From NCBI GenBank assembly GCA_012271025.1, contig JAAXHF010000274.1, positions 1 through 15,705 on the forward strand: DNA of 15,705 bases, written 5' to 3'. The stretch is from Deltaproteobacteria bacterium. Lineage in GTDB: Bacteria > Desulfobacterota_B > Binatia > Bin18. A model generated the notes under the pieces. It did no database searches. It saw nothing but the letters and a program-made list of their open reading frames with translations, and was not told the DNA's origin. The translations under genes and the position numbers were made by a program. Of the stretch, positions 6,826 to 13,473 are shown one piece after another (the first letter of the stretch is position 1; every line of letters starts with the position of its first letter).

Positions 6826-7433
6826 AGCGGAAAAGTCTGAAAACCTATCTGCGCGACCGGCGAGGCGTGGCTGCTATCGAGTTCGCGCTCGGCACCGTGG
6901 TCATGGTCTCCACCTCGCTGCTCGCCCTTGATCTGTACCGGCTGGCCAGCACCCAGATAACCATTACGCACGTCGCCGTCAGCCTAGCGGACACCGTAAG
7001 CCGAGCTGAGCCGCCCGGTCTCACAGAGGCGCAATTACGGCAGCAAATGGACGATTTTGTCCTGAGCCTGTCCGAACTGCTGCACGAGGAGCAGTTCCCG
7101 ACATCGAACGCCAACTTTGTGGTCGCTGCGGTGTATAAAGACCCCAACCCCACCACCTCGCTTACCGCGCTGTGGAGGAAAGAAAAAGTCCTTCTGCCCG
7201 ACACCACCAGCCCGCTGACATCATGCGCAGCGGCAAACCAGACCAATGAAATCACACTTGAGACAAATCCGGTTGCGCTACCGGCGGGCTTCACCATGGC
7301 GGACCGCGAAATCGTCATTGTCGCGGAGGTGTGCGTCGAACGGACAGGCACGGCTTTTCCCGGACCGGCATACGCCCATTACATCGTCCCCTCACGCGAC
7401 GATAACTTGGCGTCAAGGCTAGGCGCGCCTTGA
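6822..7433 (+). CDS. TadE/TadF-like minor pilin
   Basis: The 203-residue product repeats the pseudopilin plan of its neighbour: a basic leader ending RDRRG, then VAAIEFALGTVVMVSTSLLA, with Gly15 at -1, Glu20 at +5 and Phe at +6. The rest is a periplasmic domain with a Cys pair in SCAAA and EVCVER that may form a disulfide. The ATG overlaps the stop of the TadE-like gene (ATGA), so translation is coupled. By order it corresponds to TadF. The last codons and the stop lie inside an 11-bp-stem hairpin (7409-7437), which may weaken read-through into the next gene. Confidence 0.82.
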   Translation: MKRKSLKTYLRDRRGVAAIEFALGTVVMVSTSLLALDLYRLASTQITITHVAVSLADTVSRAEPPGLTEAQLRQQMDDFVLSLSELLHEEQFPTSNANFVVAAVYKDPNPTTSLTALWRKEKVLLPDTTSPLTSCAAANQTNEITLETNPVALPAGFTMADREIVIVAEVCVERTGTAFPGPAYAHYIVPSRDDNLASRLGAP

Positions 7434-7437
7434 CGCC
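7409..7437 (+). terminator. Stem-loop across the stop codon of the TadF-like gene
   Basis: Bases 7409-7419 and 7427-7437 pair perfectly over 11 bp, mostly G-C, with a 7-nt loop. A run of C rather than T follows, so it is not a classic intrinsic terminator. It may attenuate transcription into the TadG-like gene or stabilise the upstream mRNA end. Confidence 0.4.
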
Positions 7438-7481
7438 CCCCCCGGGATGAGAAACACGGCATAAGTAAAAACAGACTCATC

Positions 7482-9230
7482 ATGACACGGCACAGCACTG
7501 TCCCCCTCACCCCAGCCCTCTCCCTCCAGGGGAGAGGGAGCAGAATATTCCCGGGTCAGGGAGGAGGGGCCTGCACCGGCAGATATGAAAGGAAACGGAG
7601 ACGCCCCTTTATCCGCTGTCGGCGTGCTGCGGCCACCGCGATAGGCGCGGCCGTCATGAGCCTCATGAGCCTCGGCGGCTTCGCCCTGACCTCCGACCAC
7701 ACCCACCTCGTCTACCAACGCGATGTCCTCAAGGCCGCTACCGACGCGGCCAGTCTCGCCGCGAGCCGTCATTGGCAGCAGGCCCTCGGTCATTTGACCG
7801 ACGACAATGCTATAAAAACCGCGCTCCTGCCCCTAGCCAAGCGGTACATCCTGGCCAACATCCCGGAGAACCGGCGCGAGGACGCCAATGCGACGCTGCA
7901 GGTTACGATCACGCTCCACCACGGCGCAGGCATGGTGGACGTCGACGCCAGTGCCGACCTGTCCGGCGGCCTCATCTTCGCGGGCTGGATGCTCAACGGA
8001 ACCACGGTGCAGGCGCTGAAAATCACAAAGGCGGAAACCCGGACCGAACGGCTCCAAGCAGGCGGCATCATCGAGGTCGTGTTGGCCATTGATCGTACGA
8101 GTTCAATGGGCGGGACGCTTTCCGGAAAGAATCCCGCCGACATTGGTGAAGACTCACGTATGACTATCGTGAAACAGGCGGCCAAGGACCTTGTCGATAT
8201 CCTGACCGCCACGGGCGCTCCCATAGCCGTTGGAGTCGTTCCCTGGCACTTCCGGGTGAAATTTAACGACAGTACGCGGAAGAAATGGGAAGACGAGGGC
8301 TGGGCAGAGTATCCGTCCAAGCGCTACTATCCGAATCCCCACTGGAAAAGCTGGAAAAAGATAGGTCGAACGACGAACGTAGGCTGGTATCCAGACCCCC
8401 ACCTCGACACTGCCGCAGGCGAGTGGCATGACCTGCCGACCAAACCCGGCACTTGGAAGGGTTGTGTTGATCAGCGCCGGGTGTCCGGCGACGACCCGCC
8501 CGGTATCTTAGCCGTTCTTCCAACGACAACACCGTTGACCATGGGGTTTTATTCACCAACCGTAGCCTACCCGAGGGACAAATCCATCTCTCTCGAGTGT
8601 GACGCGACGGACCCAACAATCGACCCCGACACCGGCCTCTCCGACCGCCCTTCAGGGAAAAAAGACGAGTGTTTTACGGGTACCGGACATGCGGCCACCT
8701 CTGAGCAGAGTAATCCCCAGTTCAACTGCCGCAACGACCTCTCTACAATCCTGCCGCTCACGACCGATATGAACAAAGTCAAGCAGAAAATTAACAGCTT
8801 GTCAGCCGGTGGCTCCGCCACGTATTCGACGCTCGGCGTAGTCTGGGGCCACCGGCTGCTGGCATCGACATGGCGGGGTATCTGGGGTGACGCGACGGCG
8901 ACGCACCCGGTCGATAAAGCGAAAGGGGTACAGAAAGCGATCGTGCTGCTCACCGACGGCGATGATAATCACTTCGATCCCGTGATCGTCAGGGACCATC
9001 GTAACAAAGCCTGCACCGCAGCGAAGAAGGCCGGCATCAAGGTATTCACCGTTGCGGCTATGGAGCGAAGCAGAGTCGGAGAGTTGGGAGGCCACCTGAA
9101 ACGGTGTTCGAGTCAAGCCGACGATCCAAAAGGAGGGTACGTATTTATCAACAACACCACGCCCGATGACCTGAAAGGCGCGTTTCAAGAGATTGCCCGG
9201 CAGTTGGTAAGATTTCGGCGCGTCTATTGA
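7482..9230 (+). CDS. TadG-like pilus protein with von Willebrand factor A domain
   Basis: TadG-type proteins are membrane-anchored Tad components, and their vWA domain is thought to bind metal and mediate adhesion. The 582-residue frame has a basic stretch (37-49), a hydrophobic helix (51-70) and the TadE/G-like N-terminal region ending in TDAASLAASRH. The vWA domain opens with IEVVLAIDRTSSMG (MIDAS D204-x-T-x-S) and carries IVLLTDGDDNH at 487-497. A Trp/Tyr-rich insert (about 262-345) and several Cys (328, 373, 397, 416) lie between. Residues 1-34 are encoded by a dispersed palindromic repeat (7502-7569). The ATG at 7482 has no ribosome site, and no other ATG, GTG or TTG occurs in frame before the basic stretch, so the true start is uncertain. 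AAAGGAAACGGAG at 7588-7600 looks like a displaced ribosome site. Confidence 0.82.
   Translation: MTRHSTVPLTPALSLQGRGSRIFPGQGGGACTGRYERKRRRPFIRCRRAAATAIGAAVMSLMSLGGFALTSDHTHLVYQRDVLKAATDAASLAASRHWQQALGHLTDDNAIKTALLPLAKRYILANIPENRREDANATLQVTITLHHGAGMVDVDASADLSGGLIFAGWMLNGTTVQALKITKAETRTERLQAGGIIEVVLAIDRTSSMGGTLSGKNPADIGEDSRMTIVKQAAKDLVDILTATGAPIAVGVVPWHFRVKFNDSTRKKWEDEGWAEYPSKRYYPNPHWKSWKKIGRTTNVGWYPDPHLDTAAGEWHDLPTKPGTWKGCVDQRRVSGDDPPGILAVLPTTTPLTMGFYSPTVAYPRDKSISLECDATDPTIDPDTGLSDRPSGKKDECFTGTGHAATSEQSNPQFNCRNDLSTILPLTTDMNKVKQKINSLSAGGSATYSTLGVVWGHRLLASTWRGIWGDATATHPVDKAKGVQKAIVLLTDGDDNHFDPVIVRDHRNKACTAAKKAGIKVFTVAAMERSRVGELGGHLKRCSSQADDPKGGYVFINNTTPDDLKGAFQEIARQLVRFRRVY
7502..7569. repeat. 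Dispersed palindromic repeat, copy A
   Basis: It starts with CCCCTCACCCC and contains a 9-bp-stem hairpin (7516-7524 with 7530-7538, 5-nt loop), ending in GGGTCAGGGAGG and a G-run. The first 27 or so bases recur almost exactly at 11848-11874, and the tail also matches, but copy A lacks the middle hairpin present in copy B. Such elements are usually intergenic in proteobacteria. This one lies inside the open frame of the TadG-like gene. Confidence 0.75.
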
Positions 9231-9350
9231 GCGCACGTATGAGGAGGGGAGGAAGAAGCAGACGATTTTTTGCAGGATGGATTGAAAACCAGATTCGGCT
9301 CGGAACCGTGTTTGTTGACACCAACCCCTAACCCAAGAAAGGAAGAAAAC

Positions 9351-9572
9351 ATGATCGCAATCAGACGCTGGATGCAAAAGCCCGTCCACTACCTGCGCCA
9401 CAACCGCGCTGTCTCCGCCCTGGAATACGCCATTCTGGTCGGCGTCGTCGCTGTCGCCGTCGCAGGCGCCCTTGCCACCTTCGGTGATAACATCACGACC
9501 GCGCTCGACAATATCGGCAAGCAGGTGGGGACCACCAAGACGACCAAAATCGGCAACGTTAGCTCGAACTAA
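9351..9572 (+). CDS. flp: Flp-type major pilin
   Basis: Flp pilins are the tiny main subunits of Tad fibres. From the ATG at 9351 the product has 73 residues. AAAGGAAG at 9338-9345 gives a good ribosome site; a longer frame from 9270 has none and adds no pilin sequence. A basic leader (MIAIRRWMQKPVHYLRHNRA) precedes VSALEYAILVGVVAVAVAGALATFG, with the Flp hallmark Glu25-Tyr26 at +5/+6 and a single hydrophobic helix. The residue before the cleavage site is Ala20 rather than the usual Gly, whereas both minor pilins keep Gly. The 120-bp gap before it (9231-9350) has GGAGG-rich sequence and an isolated TTGACA (9315-9320) with no matching -10. Major pilins usually need high expression, so a separate promoter is likely but not visible. 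Confidence 0.9.
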   Translation: MIAIRRWMQKPVHYLRHNRAVSALEYAILVGVVAVAVAGALATFGDNITTALDNIGKQVGTTKTTKIGNVSSN

Positions 9573-9628
9573 AACCCGTTTCCTGGTCGTTGCCTCATGA
9601 TGCGCCAGACGATAGTTAGTCAGATGTT

Positions 9629-11812
9629 TTGTATACTACACAGATACAACTCTGGCGCGCTCTTGGCGCGCTCTTGGCCGTCATGCTCCTGGCCGCAGCC
9701 AGCCCGAGCGACGGCCAGGAGGCAGACGACGGAGCGACTGCCCAACAGGAGGAACCGGCCAGCCCCGCCGGGTCAGCATCGACAGAGCCTGTGGTAACGC
9801 GAGCCTGGGCTCATGACGATTTCGGACGCCTGGTATTCGATTGGCCACGCGCCGTCGAATACCAGGCTACGATAGAAGACAGAACCCTGACCGTCATGTT
9901 CGACCACCAACTGAAAACCACATTCTGGCAGGTACAGCGCTATCTCGGCGCGTATATCAGCGATGTGGACCTCAGCCCGGACGGTCGCAGCGTGACGGCC
10001 TCGCTGACCGGCGACTACCGTTTGCGGACCTTCACCCTCAGCAGTGAGAGTGGGCTCGCCAAGGTCGCCGTTGACCTGCTTGCTGACGGAGGGGCAGGCC
10101 CCGTGCTTGCCCAGGCTCAGCCCTCCCCGCCTGAGCCGTCTCCTGAAGCCCTCCCCGGAGATGTCCTCTCCCATCCCACCATCTCCGGGGGCTCCCCTCT
10201 CCCACCAGCAGAGACCGCCTCAGTGGACGGGTCTCCCGCTGGCGCAGAGCCAACGTCCGAGAGCGCTCCCGAAGCCCAGGCCGAGACCCCACTGGCGGAG
10301 ACGGATGCGGATACCTCCCCGACAGAAACCGACACCGCGCCTGAAACAACACCGCCGGCCGAGGACGCCTCTGGCGTAGACGTAGGCGCAACCGCTGAGG
10401 ATTCACCCCCAGCGCAACCCGAAGCCACACCTGAAGAAACAACCGAGGCCGATCCAACACCTGAACCCGCACCCGAGCCCCCTATAGTCCCAGAGGATGT
10501 GGAGGATACACCTCAGGCAGAGACGGGTGCAGCGCCCGCCCCGGTCACTGCCCCCAGCATCCCGGTCACTGTGGCTGAAGACCAAGCGCCGGAAACCGAA
10601 GCTCCGCCCTTGCTGTCCATTCCCGTCTCCCAGAGCCGGCTGTTCCGGCTTGATGTGCCGGTCGCTTCGGTCTTCGTCGCCAACCCGGACATCGCCGATG
10701 TCCAGCTCATCTCGTCCGGCGCGCTGTTCGTGCTCGGCAAGGCAGTGGGCCGGACTTCGGTGGCCGCGCTGGATGCCGATAGCAAGCTGATTGTCGAATG
10801 GACCATCGCCACCATCATTGATGTCGAGCCGGTCCGCACCGCGCTGGAGGAGGTGGAAGCGCTCAAGAGTGTCTCCGTCCGTCAGCTCAACAGAGGGGTT
10901 GAACTCAGTGGCGCAGTGGCCTCAGTCGCCGAGGCCGACCTCGCCCTGCGCTTGACGACGACCGCCCTCCCGGAGGAGATTCCGGTGCAAAACCGCATCA
11001 TGGTTTCGGGCGCGCAGCAGATCAATCTTGAGGTGCAGATCGCCGAGGTGCAGCGCAGCGTCAGCGAAACGCTGGGCATCAACTGGGAGGTGGTCCCTAA
11101 CCTTGACGGCGATAGCTTGGCCGGTTTTCGGGTCGGACGATTGTTCTTCGATGATGCGACCGGCAGATTCATCACCGCAGCCCTGCCCGGCGGACAAGCC
11201 GCAGCGGCATTTGGAGCCGGGATTGCCGGCCGGACAACGGTGCGGGGCTTGATCGACGCGCTGGCGACCGCCGGGCTGGCGACCGTGCTGGCGCGGCCCA
11301 ACGTTACCGCCATCTCGGGCGAAACCGCCAGCTTCTTTTCCGGGGGGGAATATCCGCTGCCGTCCGGCTTTGAGGATGGCGCGATTATTTTTGAATACAA
11401 GAAATACGGCGTGCTGCTCGACTTTGTGCCGACGATTGTGGACAGCGGACGGATTGTGCTGACCGTGCGCCCGGAAGTCTCGCAGCGCTCGGAGACCGAC
11501 TCGCTGCGTGTCACCGGGATCGATATTCCGGTCATCAATGTCCGGCGGGCCGAGACCACGGTTGAAGTCGGTGACGGCGAGTCAATCGTCATTGCCGGGC
11601 TGTACCGCGACCAGGGCGAGATAGATGAGACTGGGGTGCCCGTGCTCAAGGATATTCCGCTGCTCAACCTGCTGTTCGGCACCCGGACGGTGCGCTCGAA
11701 CGCGACCGAACTCATTGTGGTGGTCACGGCGCGGCTGACCGAGGCGGCGACCGTGTCCCCCCAGGCAGACCGTCAGACGCCGGGCCGCCGGCTGCGCGGC
11801 TACCACTACTGA
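9629..11812 (+). CDS. cpaC: Tad pilus secretin CpaC/RcpA with N-terminal AMIN-like domain and acidic Pro-rich linker
   Basis: The product (727 residues) forms the outer-membrane channel for the pilus. Domains in order: signal peptide (about 1-30), a beta-rich AMIN-like region (about 57-152, with HDDFGRLVFDWP), a Pro/Glu/Ala/Thr-rich acidic linker (about 153-327), the CpaC N-terminal domain (328-395, with LDVPVASVFVANPDIADVQL), a BON-like part (402-460) and the secretin core (465-705, with VLARPNVTAISGETASFFSGGEYP and the closing IPLLNLLFG). Typical CpaC proteins have about 450-500 residues, so some 300 N-terminal residues are extra. The start is a TTG without a clear ribosome site, and no ATG or GTG fits the frame before the signal peptide. 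An 11-bp tandem duplication at 9654-9675 may explain this. Confidence 0.9.
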   Translation: MYTTQIQLWRALGALLAVMLLAAASPSDGQEADDGATAQQEEPASPAGSASTEPVVTRAWAHDDFGRLVFDWPRAVEYQATIEDRTLTVMFDHQLKTTFWQVQRYLGAYISDVDLSPDGRSVTASLTGDYRLRTFTLSSESGLAKVAVDLLADGGAGPVLAQAQPSPPEPSPEALPGDVLSHPTISGGSPLPPAETASVDGSPAGAEPTSESAPEAQAETPLAETDADTSPTETDTAPETTPPAEDASGVDVGATAEDSPPAQPEATPEETTEADPTPEPAPEPPIVPEDVEDTPQAETGAAPAPVTAPSIPVTVAEDQAPETEAPPLLSIPVSQSRLFRLDVPVASVFVANPDIADVQLISSGALFVLGKAVGRTSVAALDADSKLIVEWTIATIIDVEPVRTALEEVEALKSVSVRQLNRGVELSGAVASVAEADLALRLTTTALPEEIPVQNRIMVSGAQQINLEVQIAEVQRSVSETLGINWEVVPNLDGDSLAGFRVGRLFFDDATGRFITAALPGGQAAAAFGAGIAGRTTVRGLIDALATAGLATVLARPNVTAISGETASFFSGGEYPLPSGFEDGAIIFEYKKYGVLLDFVPTIVDSGRIVLTVRPEVSQRSETDSLRVTGIDIPVINVRRAETTVEVGDGESIVIAGLYRDQGEIDETGVPVLKDIPLLNLLFGTRTVRSNATELIVVVTARLTEAATVSPQADRQTPGRRLRGYHY
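9654..9675 (+). repeat. 11-bp perfect tandem duplication in the secretin signal-peptide region
   Basis: GGCGCGCTCTT occurs twice back to back (9654-9664, 9665-9675) and is followed by GG. Each unit gained or lost shifts the frame. With one unit removed, the ATGs at 9597, 9600 and 9624 would read straight into the secretin frame and keep the hydrophobic ALLAVMLLAAA core. With two units, as here, only the TTG at 9629 does. Confidence 0.7.
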
Positions 11813-11847
11813 GGCGAGGAGCAGGTTGTGTCTCAGGGTGTATTTTT

Positions 11848-11936
11848 CCCCTCACCCCAGCCCTCTCCCTCCAGAGGAGAGGAGAGGGAGCAGCCATTCC
11901 CTCCCCCTTTTGAGGGGGAGGGTCAGGGAGGGGGGT
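11848..11936. repeat. Dispersed palindromic repeat, copy B
   Basis: This is the longer version of the repeat at 7502-7569. It has the same opening of about 27 bases, a CCCTCTCC/GGAGAGGG hairpin, then a second 9-bp stem (11899-11907 with 11914-11922, loop TTTTGA), and the GGGTCAGGGAGG tail. It fills the space between the secretin stop and the lipoprotein start. An open frame runs through it from 11828, giving an artificial Pro/Gly-rich extension of the next gene. Confidence 0.78.
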
Positions 11937-11983
11937 ACTGCGCCGACCGCTATACAACTGAAACACTGATGAGAAGAGCGCCT

Positions 11984-12301
11984 ATGCCTACCATGTCTGC
12001 CTGGCTTCCCGTCCTGCTGGCCGGCTGGCTGGCCACCACTGCCGGCTGTGCGGTGCTGCCGGTCGCCATCGAACGAGGCATGCCATCGATCAAGGTTTCC
12101 CTCGACGGCATGGAGGAGGCGCAGCGCAGTCTCATGGATATGTGGGCGTATTCTGAGAAAAACTTCGCCGCCGTCGCTGACCGGCAGCCGGTCTCCGCCC
12201 ACGGCGCGACCCACGCTGCCTACCAGCGCTGGGTGGATGACGAGGTACGGGAGCTGCCGGACGTGTCGCAAACTATCGCCATCGGGGGTGGTGACACCTA
12301 G
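11984..12301 (+). CDS. Small lipoprotein in the CpaD/RcpB position
   Basis: The 105-residue product has a signal peptide with a lipobox ending in TAGC (hydrophobic LPVLLAGWLATTAG before the Cys), then a short acidic helical domain. No family was recognised. Its place between secretin and CpaE is where Tad loci usually carry the lipoprotein CpaD/RcpB, so a secretin-assembly partner is a reasonable guess, although no CpaD sequence signature is evident. The ATG at 11984 follows GAGAAGAG (11971-11978); the ATG at 11969 (110 residues) is a possible alternative. Anything upstream of that is the palindromic repeat. The stop is TAG, and the frame beyond it stays open into CpaE, probably by chance. 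Confidence 0.68.
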   Translation: MPTMSAWLPVLLAGWLATTAGCAVLPVAIERGMPSIKVSLDGMEEAQRSLMDMWAYSEKNFAAVADRQPVSAHGATHAAYQRWVDDEVRELPDVSQTIAIGGGDT

Positions 12302-12313
12302 GGGGCAGGGTCC

Positions 12314-13462
12314 ATGGAGGCGAGCGACAGCAGTATCCGTGCCTTTGCGGTTGATGCCGAGACGGAAAAGGTGCTGAAAGAGGCGCTTACCGGTCGCGGC
12401 GCACAGGTCCAGCGCGGCGATATGGGGGTGGCGATCAAAACGCTGGCCGCGTCAGCATCGCCCCGGCTGATCTTTGTCGATCTCGACGGCAGCGAATTTC
12501 CCACCGGGCGTATCCACGAGTTGGCTGCGGTGTGTGAATTCGGCACCCTGGTTGTTGCCACCAGCTCCAACGACACGGCCCGTTTCACCCGTGAGCTGCT
12601 GGCCTGCGGGGTCAGCGACTATCTACCCAAACCGGTCTCGATCAGCGATATCCACGAGGCGATGAGCACGGCGCTCAAGGATGACGATGCAGCGGCCCGC
12701 CTGTACGCCGGACGGGTGGTCGCGTTTGCCAGTTGCGGCGGCAGCGGCGCGACCACGCTGGCCGCGCTCACCGCCCACGCCGCAGCCGCCCAGGGCAGCT
12801 ATGTGTCGGTGCTTGACCTGGAGCGGACATCCGGGGCGCTGCCCCTGATGCTGGACGTTGAGCCGACCCGCGGGCTTGACGAATTGCTTGACCTTGCCGG
12901 GACAGAGACCGAGCTGAATCTGGACCTTCTTGATGGGGTGCGGACCACGGCGGCGCCACGCATTGCAGTCTATGGCTACCGACCGGACGACAGCCTGCCA
13001 CCCCAGCCCACGGCCGGAGCCGTGCAGTGGCTGACGGAACAGCTCGCCAACCGCTCGCATCTGGTCATCGTTGATGGCCTGACGGACACCGATACGTTGT
13101 TCTCGGTCCTCGAAAACGCGGATGAGCGGGTGCTGGTCTTTGAACCGACCCTGGTCAGCCTCAACTGTGTGGTCCGTCGCCTGACCATGCTAGGCAAGGA
13201 CCGCCAGGTCGTGCTGGTCGAAAACCACACCCGGGCGGCCAGGAACGCACTAGCTGCGGATGAGGTCCGCTATACTCTGGCCGGACGCGACCCGGATGTC
13301 GTCATGCCGTTCGAGTCCGGCCTGCCAGCCGCGACCAACTACGGCTGGCCAGACCGGAATCTCAGTAAAAAATACCGGAAAGCGCTCGACCAACTGACAG
13401 GCCGCTTCACGAGGCAGACAGTCTCGCTGGCAACCGCTGCCACAAGCGGCACACAAACCTGA
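12314..13462 (+). CDS. cpaE: CpaE/TadZ pilus localisation protein
   Basis: CpaE/TadZ proteins carry an atypical receiver domain followed by a MinD/ParA-like ATPase domain and place the Tad machine in the cell. The 382-residue product has a receiver-like part (8-122) with Asp56 in LIFVDLDG and Lys106 in YLPKP, but only one acidic residue (Asp14) in the usual acidic pocket. The ATPase part opens at 134 with VVAFASCGGSGATTLAAL. The glycine frame of the P-loop is kept, but the signature Lys is Cys141 and the Walker Lys is Ala146, as in many CpaE proteins, so ATP hydrolysis is doubtful. VSVLDLERTSGALPLMLDVEP matches the MinD-type switch region. It starts 12 bp after the lipoprotein stop, with an AGGGGGCAGGG ribosome site. 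Confidence 0.87.
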   Translation: MEASDSSIRAFAVDAETEKVLKEALTGRGAQVQRGDMGVAIKTLAASASPRLIFVDLDGSEFPTGRIHELAAVCEFGTLVVATSSNDTARFTRELLACGVSDYLPKPVSISDIHEAMSTALKDDDAAARLYAGRVVAFASCGGSGATTLAALTAHAAAAQGSYVSVLDLERTSGALPLMLDVEPTRGLDELLDLAGTETELNLDLLDGVRTTAAPRIAVYGYRPDDSLPPQPTAGAVQWLTEQLANRSHLVIVDGLTDTDTLFSVLENADERVLVFEPTLVSLNCVVRRLTMLGKDRQVVLVENHTRAARNALAADEVRYTLAGRDPDVVMPFESGLPAATNYGWPDRNLSKKYRKALDQLTGRFTRQTVSLATAATSGTQT

Positions 13463-13473
13463 AAGGCATTCCC

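Noticed and set aside
9315..9320. TTGACA ahead of flp as a promoter.
   Set aside because: The bases 17 downstream are AAAGGA, the ribosome site, with no -10 match.
9270..9350. Longer N-terminus for Flp from 9270.
   Set aside because: No ribosome site, non-pilin sequence, and a strong ribosome site lies before the ATG at 9351.
11828..11983. Upstream extension of the lipoprotein gene (Pro/Gly/Glu-rich N-terminus).
   Set aside because: It is palindromic repeat sequence read in frame; the signal peptide and a ribosome site point to the start at 11984.
12299..12301. TAG of the small lipoprotein gene is in frame with cpaE, so readthrough could fuse them, echoing the amber codon in the HtrA gene (genome-wide TAG recoding).
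   Set aside because: All other complete genes stop at TGA or TAA and contain no internal TAG, cpaE has its own ribosome site and ATG, and a shared frame occurs by chance one time in three. Not enough for recoding.
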